Assembly: GCA_017577925.1 (NCBI GenBank)
Contig: PKQU01000049.1
Span: 1-10,761 of the forward strand
Direction of reading: 5' to 3'
DNA length: 10,761 bases
DNA from: Bacillota bacterium
GTDB taxonomy: Bacteria > Bacillota > Bacilli > Calditerricolales > Calditerricolaceae
The notes below the pieces were generated by a model. That model was not told where the DNA came from. It saw nothing but the letters and a program-made list of their open reading frames with translations, and searched no databases. Positions 1 to 6,432 of the stretch are shown here, one piece after another. The stretch's first letter is position 1. The number at the start of each line of letters is the position of its first letter. The translations under genes were made by a program, and so were the position numbers.

Positions 1-115
1 GGAATGCAACGGCAAGAATTTTCCATGTACCGTCCGGCCGACGACCGCAAAAAGCCGAATGGCGTGCGGCATGTCTCCCGAGCCGTACGTAATCATCAGA
101 CAGTTCAAAACATAC
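1..115. other. Upstream non-coding region, no gene seen
   Basis: This stretch precedes the promoter. The iolD reading frame happens to stay open back to position 4, but the residues it would encode do not look like the IolD N-terminus, have no suitable ribosome binding site, and would run through the promoter. No end of an upstream gene, tRNA or terminator is recognisable. The region is less G+C-rich than the genes, as expected for regulatory DNA. A TACGTA palindrome lies near 86-91, but I cannot assign it a role. Confidence 0.5.
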
Positions 116-144
116 TTGCAATGTTCCTGAAGTCGCCCTATAAT
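116..144 (+). promoter_or_regulatory. Sigma-A-type promoter of the iol operon
   Basis: A -35 box TTGCAA (116-121, 4 of 6 consensus bases) and a perfect -10 box TATAAT (139-144) are separated by exactly 17 bp. Transcription would start near 150-152, giving a leader of about 65 nt before iolD. No comparable promoter is visible in the short gaps further down, so this is the probable main promoter for the whole gene set. The call rests on consensus match and position only. Confidence 0.8.
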
Positions 145-152
145 TGGAATCA

Positions 153-168
153 GGGAAAGCGCTTAACC
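153..168. promoter_or_regulatory. Probable LacI-family operator at the promoter (site 1)
   Basis: A perfect 8-bp palindrome AAGCGCTT (157-164) has a central CG and outer GG/CC bases that also match symmetrically (153-154 with 167-168). LacI-family regulators typically bind such dyads by inserting hinge-helix leucines at a central CG step. The centre lies about 10 bp downstream of the predicted transcription start, where a bound repressor would block initiation or early elongation. The same core occurs at 3069-3084 and 4568-4583. The likely ligand is the LacI-type protein encoded at 3890-4897. CcpA is an alternative, since the site partly matches the cre consensus but lacks its right-hand CA. 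Confidence 0.6.
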
Positions 169-180
169 TATCGCGCGGGT

Positions 181-201
181 TGCACTGGTGCTCCCAGCGC
201 A
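181..201 (+). other. Small leader hairpin next to the iolD ribosome binding site
   Basis: Bases 181-188 can pair with 194-201 around a 5-nt loop, with one A·C mismatch. The 3' arm ends on the first base of the AGGGGGAGG ribosome binding site (201-209). It has no U-tract, so it is not a terminator. It could modestly tune iolD translation or mRNA stability, but a stem this short can arise by chance. Confidence 0.25.
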
Positions 202-216
202 GGGGGAGGTGGCGGG

Positions 217-2082
217 ATGAAAACGGTTCGCCTGACGATGGCCCAGGCGCTGCTAAAGTTTTTGAATAATCAATATGTTTCGATGGATGGGGAGGAGCGG
301 AAATTTGTCCGCGGCGTGTTTGGCATCTTCGGCCACGGCAACGTAACGGGAATCGGCCAGGCCCTTGAGGACGACCCGACCGGGCTGCCCTATTTCCAGG
401 GAAAGAATGAACAGGGCATGGCCCACGCAGCCATCGCCTACGCCAAGCAGAAAAATCGCCTGGAGATCATGGCCTGCACCACGTCGATCGGCCCCGGAGC
501 GCTCAACATGGTGACGGCGGCCGCCACGGCGACGGTCAACCGCATTCCCCTGCTGTTGCTCCCGGGTGACACGTTCGCCTGCCGGCAGCCCGACCCCGTG
601 CTGCAGCAACTCGAGCATCCGATGGACTACACTGTCACGGCCAACGACGCCTTCAAGCCGGTCAGCCGGTACTGGGACCGCATCGAGCGGCCCGAGCAAT
701 TGATGGTCGCCGCCCTGCACGCGATGCGCGTCCTCACCGATCCGGCGGAAACGGGGACGGTGACCCTGTGCCTGCCCCAGGACGTGCAGGCCGAGGCGTA
801 CGACTACCCCGTTTCCTTCTTCGAAAAACGCGTGCACGTCATTGAGCGCCGCCCGCTGACAGCCGCGACCCGGGAGCGCGCCGCAAGCCTCATTCGCCGC
901 AAGAAGCGGCCGGTTCTCATCGCCGGCGGTGGAGTGCACTATTCGCTGGCCCTCAAGGAGCTGGCCGCTTTTGCCGAGGCGTTCCACATTCCGGTTGCCG
1001 AGACGCAGGCCGGCAAGAGCGCCCTGCCCCATGACCATCCGCTCAATGTCGGGGGCATCGGTGTGACGGGATCGCGCGCGGCCAATCTCCTGGCCCGGGA
1101 GGCCGACCTGATTATCGCCGTCGGCACGCGGCTGACCGATTTCACCACGTCGTCCAAGTGGCTGTTCCAACATCCCGAAGTGGAGGTGCTCAGCATCAAC
1201 GTCAGCCCCTTCGACGCGGTGAAGCTGAACGCCACGCCGGTCGTGGCCGACGCCAAGGAAGCCCTTTCTGGCCTCACCGACGCGCTGCGGGCGGTCGGCT
1301 ACCGTTCCGGCTATGCGGAGGGCGAGATCCGACGGTTGAAGGCGCAATGGGACGCCGAGGTGGACCGCCTGTACGCGTGGGAGCATCCGGATGGGCTGAC
1401 GCAGACCCGGGCCCTGGGGGTGATCAACGCTGCCCTCGGCGACGAGGCGATCATCGTCGCTGCCGCCGGGGGGCTTCCGGGCGATTTGCACCGGCTGTGG
1501 CGGTGCAGAAAGCCGAAGACGTACCACATGGAATACGGTTTTTCGTGCATGGGCTATGAGGTGTGCGGCGCCCTCGGCGTGAAGATGGCCGAGCCGGATC
1601 GCGAGGTGTATGCTCTCGTTGGCGACGGCAGCTACCTGATGCTCCATTCCGAACTGGTGACGAGCCTGCAGGAAGGGATCAAGATCACCGTGCTGCTCTT
1701 CGACAACGGCGGGTACCAGTGCATCCACGGCCTGCAGAAGGGGCACGGTTCGAGGGGCTTTGGAAACGAGTTCCGCGTCCGGGACCCCGAAACGGGACGG
1801 CTGACGGGTCCGTACCTGTCCATCGATTACGCCCAGCACGCCCGCGCCCTGGGGGCCAAGGCCTACACGGCGCGTACCGCCGACGAGCTGCGCGAGGCCT
1901 TGGAGCGGGCCAAGGGGGAGAGGGTGTCGACGCTGATCCACATCCCGGTGCTGCCGGAGACGGGCACCGGCGCCTACGAGGCGTGGTGGCGTGTCGGGGT
2001 GGCCGAGGTATCGGATAATCCGCGCGTACGCGCCGCCCATGAGGCGATGCGGCACCGGGTGGGTGAGGCACGCCGGTGGTGA
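217..2082 (+). CDS. iolD: 3D-(3,5/4)-trihydroxycyclohexane-1,2-dione hydrolase (IolD)
   Basis: This thiamine diphosphate (ThDP)-dependent cytosolic enzyme hydrolyses the cyclic dione made by IolE, opening the inositol ring to give 5-deoxy-D-glucuronate. The predicted 621 residues are close to the roughly 637 of Bacillus IolD. The three-domain acetolactate-synthase-like layout is visible. The N-terminal pyrimidine-binding domain carries the ThDP-activating glutamate E65 in KNEQGMA. A central domain follows. The C-terminal pyrophosphate domain has the GDGS motif (469-472) completed by N497 in LLFDNGG. Family-specific stretches such as FGHGNVTGIGQALE, RQPDPVLQQ, PVSRYWDRI and ETQAGKS support IolD over other ThDP enzymes. 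The ATG at 217 follows AGGGGGAGG (201-209) at 7 nt, and MKTVRLTMAQALLKF matches the expected N-terminus. It is the first gene after the promoter, and its stop codon merges with the iolE ribosome binding site. Confidence 0.97.
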   Translation: MKTVRLTMAQALLKFLNNQYVSMDGEERKFVRGVFGIFGHGNVTGIGQALEDDPTGLPYFQGKNEQGMAHAAIAYAKQKNRLEIMACTTSIGPGALNMVTAAATATVNRIPLLLLPGDTFACRQPDPVLQQLEHPMDYTVTANDAFKPVSRYWDRIERPEQLMVAALHAMRVLTDPAETGTVTLCLPQDVQAEAYDYPVSFFEKRVHVIERRPLTAATRERAASLIRRKKRPVLIAGGGVHYSLALKELAAFAEAFHIPVAETQAGKSALPHDHPLNVGGIGVTGSRAANLLAREADLIIAVGTRLTDFTTSSKWLFQHPEVEVLSINVSPFDAVKLNATPVVADAKEALSGLTDALRAVGYRSGYAEGEIRRLKAQWDAEVDRLYAWEHPDGLTQTRALGVINAALGDEAIIVAAAGGLPGDLHRLWRCRKPKTYHMEYGFSCMGYEVCGALGVKMAEPDREVYALVGDGSYLMLHSELVTSLQEGIKITVLLFDNGGYQCIHGLQKGHGSRGFGNEFRVRDPETGRLTGPYLSIDYAQHARALGAKAYTARTADELREALERAKGERVSTLIHIPVLPETGTGAYEAWWRVGVAEVSDNPRVRAAHEAMRHRVGEARRW

Positions 2083-2093
2083 GGAGGGGCAGG

Positions 2094-3086
2094 ATGGCGG
2101 AAGCGGTGCGGTTCAAATGGGGCATCTCGCCGATCAACTGGGCCAACGAAGACCTGCCCGAATGGGGCGATGGGTATACGGGCGAGGCCATTCTGCGCGA
2201 CATGGCCCGGCTCGGCGTTCAGGGCACCGAATTTAGCCGGAAGTTTCCGCGCGATGCACCTCAGCTCAAGGCGCTGCTGGCGCGGTACGGCCTGGCCCTC
2301 GCTTCCCAGTGGAAGGGGGTTCGTCTGATTGACCCGCGCCGACGGGCGGAGGAGCTTGCCGCCTTGGCCGCCCACGTTGATTTCCTGGCGACGATGGGCT
2401 GCCGCCATGTGATCATATGCGAGGTGACCCGTTCCTTTCAGGATGCCGCCTACCGCCAGGCGCCCCGCGCGGCCCGGCGGCTTTCCGACGCGGAGTGGGT
2501 GCACCTGATCGACGGGCTGCACGAGGCGGGGCGGCTGTGCTGCGCGCGGGGGATGCGTCTCGTCTACCACCACCACGCCGACACGGTGGTGGAGACACCG
2601 GAGGCCATCGGCCGGCTCCTGGTGCATACCGACCCCGAGCGGGTAAGCCTGCTCCTCGACACCGGGCACGCCGTCTACGGCGGCGGTGATCCCCTCGACC
2701 TCCTGCGCCGGTACGGCGACCGCATCGCGTACGTCCACTTCAAGGACGTGCGGCTGGACGTCCTCGAGTGCGTGCGCGCCGACGGGCTATCCTTCCTCGA
2801 AGCCGTGCGGCGGGGCGTGTTCACCGTGCCGGGCGACGGGGGGCTTGACTTTGGCCCCCTCGTCGCGGAGCTTTTGGCCCGTGGGTACGATGGGTGGGTG
2901 ATCGTCGAGGCGGAACAGAATCCGGAGCGGGCCGATCCTTTCACTTACGCGGAAAAGGCCATGGCCTATTTGCGCACCTTGCTGGTCCGCGCGCAGCGGC
3001 CGGCTCAAGGGGAAGGCGAACGCGCCGAATCGAGAGGCGACACGCGAGGTGACCATGCACATGGCGAAGGAAAAGCGCTTACCTGA
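2094..3086 (+). CDS. iolE: Inosose (2-keto-myo-inositol) dehydratase, IolE
   Basis: IolE removes water from 2-keto-myo-inositol to give 3D-(3,5/4)-trihydroxycyclohexane-1,2-dione, the substrate of IolD. It belongs to the xylose-isomerase-like TIM-barrel family and needs a divalent metal. The N-terminal FKWGISPINWANEDLPEWG and the G-T-E-F-S-RKFP stretch are typical of IolE. Likely metal and active-site residues sit at strand ends: H159-H161 in YHHHADT, D189 and H192 in LLLDTGH, H215 in YVHFKD, and E272 in VIVEAEQNP. The ATG at 2094 was chosen because GGAGG (2083-2087) precedes it by 6 nt; an in-frame GTG at 2076 lies inside iolD. At 330 residues it is about 30 longer than Bacillus IolE (about 297). 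The excess is a polar, low-complexity tail after YLRTLL that overlaps the start of iolB by 26 bp. Confidence 0.93.
   Translation: MAEAVRFKWGISPINWANEDLPEWGDGYTGEAILRDMARLGVQGTEFSRKFPRDAPQLKALLARYGLALASQWKGVRLIDPRRRAEELAALAAHVDFLATMGCRHVIICEVTRSFQDAAYRQAPRAARRLSDAEWVHLIDGLHEAGRLCCARGMRLVYHHHADTVVETPEAIGRLLVHTDPERVSLLLDTGHAVYGGGDPLDLLRRYGDRIAYVHFKDVRLDVLECVRADGLSFLEAVRRGVFTVPGDGGLDFGPLVAELLARGYDGWVIVEAEQNPERADPFTYAEKAMAYLRTLLVRAQRPAQGEGERAESRGDTRGDHAHGEGKALT
3046..3052 (+). promoter_or_regulatory. Ribosome binding site that decides the iolB start
   Basis: The sequence GAGGTGA lies inside the end of iolE. It sits only 2 nt from the in-frame ATG at 3055 and overlaps the GTG at 3049, but is 8 nt from the ATG at 3061. 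That spacing favours 3061 as the iolB start. Confidence 0.55.
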
Positions 3087-3876
3087 CCTGATCGTGAAAA
3101 GCCGCCCCACGCCGGATGAGACCGGCTGCGTTCTCCACGTGACGCCGCAGGCGGTGGGCTGGACGCATGTCGGCTTTGCCGTGTACCGGCTGGCGGAAGG
3201 GCAGATTCTCCACTACGACACGGCCGACCGCGAGGCATGTCTTGTCTTCGTGTCGGGCCGGGGGGCGGTGCGCGCCGGCCGAATGGCATGGCCGGAGGTG
3301 GGGCAGCGGATGAATCCCTTTGACGGAGCGCCCCACGCGGTGTACGTGCCGCCGCAGACGGCGGTGCGCCTCGAGGCGATCACCGCCGTGGAAGTGGCCG
3401 TCTGCACCGCGCCCGGCCGGGGGACGTATCCGCCGCGCCTCATCGGGCCGGACGACGTGGCGGTGGAGGTCCGCGGCGCGGGAGTGACCGAACGGTGCGT
3501 CCGCCACATCCTGCCGGAGACGGCACCGGCCGACGGTCTCCTTGTCGTGGAGGTGATCACGCCGGCCGGCCGTTGGTCGAGCTGGCCCCCCCACAAGCAT
3601 GACCGGCACGATCCGCCGTGCGAAACCGCGCTGGAAGAGACCTACTACTACAGGATTCGCCCGCAGCAGGGGTTTGCCATCCAGCGCGTCTACACCGCCG
3701 ACGGCGTCCTGGACGCGACGCTCACCGTCCGCGACGGCGAGACGGTGCTTGTGCCCCGCGGGTACCATCCCGTCGCCGCGCCGCCCGGATACGACGTCTA
3801 TTATTTGAACGTGATGGCGGGCCCGGTTCGCCAGTGGCGCATCCAATTCGATCCGGAGCACGAATGGCAGCGGTGA
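3061..3876 (+). CDS. iolB: 5-deoxy-glucuronate isomerase, IolB
   Basis: IolB converts 5-deoxy-D-glucuronate to 2-deoxy-5-keto-D-gluconate, the fourth step of inositol breakdown. It is a cytosolic metal-dependent bicupin. The predicted 271 residues equal the Bacillus length. The C-terminal cupin shows the probable metal ligands H178 and H180 in PPHKHD, a glutamate in LEETYYY (E192/E193), and H236 in PRGYHPV. The run YYLNVMAGP and the ending DPEHEW are characteristic of the family. The start at 3061 was chosen on ribosome-binding-site spacing; in-frame GTG 3049 and ATG 3055 are alternatives adding 4 or 2 residues. The first 26 bp overlap iolE, and codons 4-8 contain an operator-like palindrome (site 2). 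Confidence 0.95.
   Translation: MAKEKRLPDLIVKSRPTPDETGCVLHVTPQAVGWTHVGFAVYRLAEGQILHYDTADREACLVFVSGRGAVRAGRMAWPEVGQRMNPFDGAPHAVYVPPQTAVRLEAITAVEVAVCTAPGRGTYPPRLIGPDDVAVEVRGAGVTERCVRHILPETAPADGLLVVEVITPAGRWSSWPPHKHDRHDPPCETALEETYYYRIRPQQGFAIQRVYTADGVLDATLTVRDGETVLVPRGYHPVAAPPGYDVYYLNVMAGPVRQWRIQFDPEHEWQR
3069..3084. promoter_or_regulatory. Operator-like palindrome at the iolE/iolB junction (site 2)
   Basis: This site shares the AAAGCGCTTA core of the promoter palindrome, and 13 of 16 aligned positions match site 1. It lies in the stretch where iolE and iolB overlap. In the iolB frame it forces a TTA leucine codon, the only one I found when reading that gene. An auxiliary operator for the LacI-type regulator is a reasonable reading, but no binding evidence exists. 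Confidence 0.4.
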
Positions 3877-3889
3877 TTGAGGGAGGACG

Positions 3890-4897
3890 ATGAAACCGAC
3901 GATTTATGACGTGGCTCGGGAAGCGGGTGTCTCCATCGCCACCGTGTCGAAAATTTTAAACGGCAAGGGGAAAATCAGCCCCTCGACCAAGCGGCGGGTA
4001 CTCGAGGTGATTGAACGCCTCGGCTATCAACCGAACCTGCTCGCCTCGGCGCTGACCGGCAAGCGGACGTATACCTTCGGGCTGCTCATTCCCGATGTGG
4101 CCAATCCCTTTTTTGCCGAGGTGGCGCGCAGCGTGGAAGACCGCGGGCAAGCGCTCGGGTTTACGGTCATCCTGTGCAGCACGGACAACCGCGACGACCG
4201 TCTGGCGCGCTACCTGGCCGTGCTCCGGCAAAAGCGCGTCGATGGCCTCATCATCGGCACGGGGGTGGACGACCCGCGGCTGCTGGCGGCGCTCAAGGAA
4301 GAGGGGCTCCCCTTTACCCTCATCGCGCGCGATCTGCCGTCCCTTCCCGTGACGAGCGTCCGGGTTGACGATTTTGTGGGGGGCTACCTCGCCGCGCAAC
4401 ACTTGTTGGAACTGGGCCACCGGAAGATGGTCGTGCTGACCGAATCCATGACGGTGATGAGCAGCCAGGAACGGGTGCGCGGCTTCCGGCAAGCGCTGGA
4501 GGAGGCCGGTGTGGCCTTTGCCGATGTGGCGGTGCACACGTGCGCCGCCCGCGTGGACGACGGCCGGCGGAAAGCGCTTAAGGTGCTGGATGCAGCCGAT
4601 CGCCCGACGGCCATTTTCGCCGGCAACGACCTGATCGCCATTGGCGTGCTGCAGGCGGCCAAGGAGAAGGGGATGACCGTGCCTGATGACCTGTCCGTCG
4701 TTGGATTTGACAACACGGTGTTGGCCACGATTTGCGATCCTCCGCTCACCACCGTCGCCCAGCCCATCGAGGAGATGGGAAAGCAGGTGGTCGATTTGCT
4801 CCTGCGCGAACTGGGCGGCGAGGCGGAGGTGAAGCAGCGCGTCATCCTTCGCCCGGAGCTGATCGTCCGCGCGTCAACGGCGCCGCCACGGCAGTGA
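3890..4897 (+). CDS. LacI-family transcriptional regulator, probable iol operon repressor
   Basis: This 335-residue protein has the LacI/GalR layout. An N-terminal helix-turn-helix (TIYDVAREAGVSIATVSKIL, residues 4-23) is followed by a hinge helix PNLLASAL (48-55), whose leucine would insert at a central CG of the operator. A periplasmic-binding-protein-like effector domain follows (YTFGLLIPDVANPFFAEV onward, with DLSVVGFDNTVLA near the C-terminus). The ATG at 3890 follows GGGAGG. Its place inside the operon, between iolB and the transporter, suggests it senses inositol or a pathway intermediate and controls these genes, possibly with autoregulation. Bacillus subtilis uses a DeoR-type IolR and some other bacteria use other families, so this regulator is not orthologous to that IolR. 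The effector is unknown; a carbon-catabolite (CcpA-like) role is less likely given the location. Confidence 0.9.
   Translation: MKPTIYDVAREAGVSIATVSKILNGKGKISPSTKRRVLEVIERLGYQPNLLASALTGKRTYTFGLLIPDVANPFFAEVARSVEDRGQALGFTVILCSTDNRDDRLARYLAVLRQKRVDGLIIGTGVDDPRLLAALKEEGLPFTLIARDLPSLPVTSVRVDDFVGGYLAAQHLLELGHRKMVVLTESMTVMSSQERVRGFRQALEEAGVAFADVAVHTCAARVDDGRRKALKVLDAADRPTAIFAGNDLIAIGVLQAAKEKGMTVPDDLSVVGFDNTVLATICDPPLTTVAQPIEEMGKQVVDLLLRELGGEAEVKQRVILRPELIVRASTAPPRQ
4568..4583. promoter_or_regulatory. Operator-like palindrome inside the regulator gene (site 3)
   Basis: The 13 bases GGAAAGCGCTTAA (4569-4581) are identical to bases 154-166 at the promoter, including the AAGCGCTT palindrome. Here they encode RKALK in the LacI-type protein. 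Its centre lies about 4.4 kb from site 1 and 1.5 kb from site 2. It may be an auxiliary operator, or chance, since the amino acids alone could account for much of it. Confidence 0.35.
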
Positions 4898-4935
4898 AAC
4901 GGTGGAATGCGCGCAGCCCATGGGGAGGGACTCCG

Positions 4936-6432
4936 ATGCCACTGTTGGGCATGCGGAACATCCACAAGGCCTTTGCGGGAAATCCAGTGTTGCGAGGGGT
5001 GGATCTTGCGGTCAACGAAGGGGAAGTGCACGTGTTGCTCGGCGAAAATGGCGCCGGCAAATCTACGTTGATCAAGATCCTCACAGGAGCGTACCCAAAA
5101 GATCAGGGGGAAATTTGGTGGAAGGGCCGGGCTGTGACTATCGCGGCGCCCATCGACGCCATGCGCCTGGGCATCGCCGCGATCTACCAAGAACTCAACC
5201 TTGTGCCCCATTTGTCGGTGTGGGAAAACCTGTTTCTCGGACAGGAGCTCCGGCGCGTCAAGGGGTTCCCGTTCCTTGACCGGCGGACCATGCGGCGCCG
5301 GGCGGTGGAATGTCTCCGGCTGTTGGGGCAGGATATCGATCCGGACGTCCCCGTCTCCAGGTTGGGAATCGGGCAACAGCAGCTTGTCGAAATCGCCAAA
5401 GCCCTGGTGCGCGATGCCAAGCTCATCATCATGGATGAGCCCACAGCCAGCCTTACCGATGCCGAGGCGGAGCAGCTGTTTGCCACCATGCACGCGTTGC
5501 GCAGCAAAGGCGTGGCGTTCCTGTACATTTCACACCGCCTTGAGGAAATCCGGCGCGTGGGCGACCGGGTCACCGTTCTGCGCGACGGTCAAACCATTGC
5601 CACCCACGACGTCCGGCGCGTGTCGGCCGAGACGCTGATTGAACAGATGGTAGGCCGGAAGATCACGGAAAAATACCCCAAAAAGCCGTTTGTCCGTGGT
5701 GCCGAAGGGTTGCGCGTGGAAAACCTCAAGCGGAAAGGCGCGAACCATGCGGTCTCGTTTGCCGCCTACCAGGGGGAGGTTCTCGGCATCGCGGGGTTGG
5801 TGGGAGCGGGACGCACCGAATTGGCGCGCGCGATCTTCGGGGTCGATCCTCCGGAGAGCGGCAGGATCTACGTGTTTGGAGAAGAAGTGCACATCCGCTC
5901 CCCTGCAGATGCCATCCGTGCCGGCATGGCCTTCATCACCGAGGACCGGAAACGCGAAGGGCTGTTTTTGGACCAGTCCCTTTCGTTCAATGTGGCCATC
6001 GCCAACCTGCCGGCGTTTAAACGTCGGGCGTTGCTCTCGCCAGCCAAAATAAGGGAGACGGCGGAACGCTACATGCGGGAGCTCCGTGTCCGCCCTTTCA
6101 ACTGCAGCTTGCGGGCACGGAACTTCAGCGGCGGCAACCAGCAAAAGATTGTCCTCGCCAAATGGTTGTGCACGCAGGCCAAGATCTTCCTGTTTGATGA
6201 ACCGACACGCGGCATCGATGTCGGGGCGAAGGTGGACGTGTACCACCTCATCAACGCCCTGGTGGAAAACGGGGCGGTCGTCATCCTGATATCGTCTGAA
6301 TTACCTGAATTGTTAGGTATGTGCGACCGCATTTTGGTGATGCGCGAGGGACGAATCGTGGCCGATTTGCCACGGGGGGAGGCCACACAAGAGCGGATCA
6401 TGAAAGCCGCGACGGGAGGGATGGCGGAATGA
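4936..6432 (+). CDS. Sugar ABC transporter ATP-binding protein (RbsA/IatA-like), probable inositol importer
   Basis: This 498-residue protein has the fused double nucleotide-binding-domain form of the ribose/inositol-type (CUT2) importers. The first domain has Walker A GENGAGKST (36-44), the family-typical signature LGIGQQQ (143-149) and Walker B LIIMDEP (163-169). The second domain has a degenerate Walker A, GLVGAGRTE (287-295), with arginine in place of lysine, plus signature SGGNQQK (398-404) and Walker B IFLFDEP (417-423). This asymmetry is normal for RbsA relatives. The ATG at 4936 follows GGGGAGGGA at 5 nt; the frame is open further upstream but runs into the regulator gene. It powers the adjoining permease at the inner face of the membrane. 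The inositol substrate is inferred from the operon; ribose-type sugars are possible. Counted stretches are less G+C-rich than in neighbouring genes. Confidence 0.93.
   Translation: MPLLGMRNIHKAFAGNPVLRGVDLAVNEGEVHVLLGENGAGKSTLIKILTGAYPKDQGEIWWKGRAVTIAAPIDAMRLGIAAIYQELNLVPHLSVWENLFLGQELRRVKGFPFLDRRTMRRRAVECLRLLGQDIDPDVPVSRLGIGQQQLVEIAKALVRDAKLIIMDEPTASLTDAEAEQLFATMHALRSKGVAFLYISHRLEEIRRVGDRVTVLRDGQTIATHDVRRVSAETLIEQMVGRKITEKYPKKPFVRGAEGLRVENLKRKGANHAVSFAAYQGEVLGIAGLVGAGRTELARAIFGVDPPESGRIYVFGEEVHIRSPADAIRAGMAFITEDRKREGLFLDQSLSFNVAIANLPAFKRRALLSPAKIRETAERYMRELRVRPFNCSLRARNFSGGNQQKIVLAKWLCTQAKIFLFDEPTRGIDVGAKVDVYHLINALVENGAVVILISSELPELLGMCDRILVMREGRIVADLPRGEATQERIMKAATGGMAE

Noticed and set aside
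4..216. Upstream in-frame extension of iolD by 71 codons
   Set aside because: It passes through a strong promoter, lacks a ribosome binding site, and the residues do not match the IolD family; the start at 217 does.
145..216. Riboswitch in the iolD leader
   Set aside because: The leader is only about 65 nt and shows no recognisable riboswitch core or expression platform, just one small imperfect stem.
253..2055. 600-codon open frame on the minus strand opposite iolD
   Set aside because: It mirrors the codon pattern of iolD in G+C-rich DNA. Its translation is Arg/Gly/His-rich with no recognisable domain, and iolD is a clear family match.
4908..4915. TGCGCGCA palindrome between lacI and the ATPase gene
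   Set aside because: Short alternating GC palindromes are common in this base composition, and it lacks the AAGCGCTT core or promoter boxes nearby.
4384..5493. 369-codon minus-strand frame across lacI and the ATPase gene
   Set aside because: It covers two well-supported genes on the other strand, and its translation resembles no protein I recognise.
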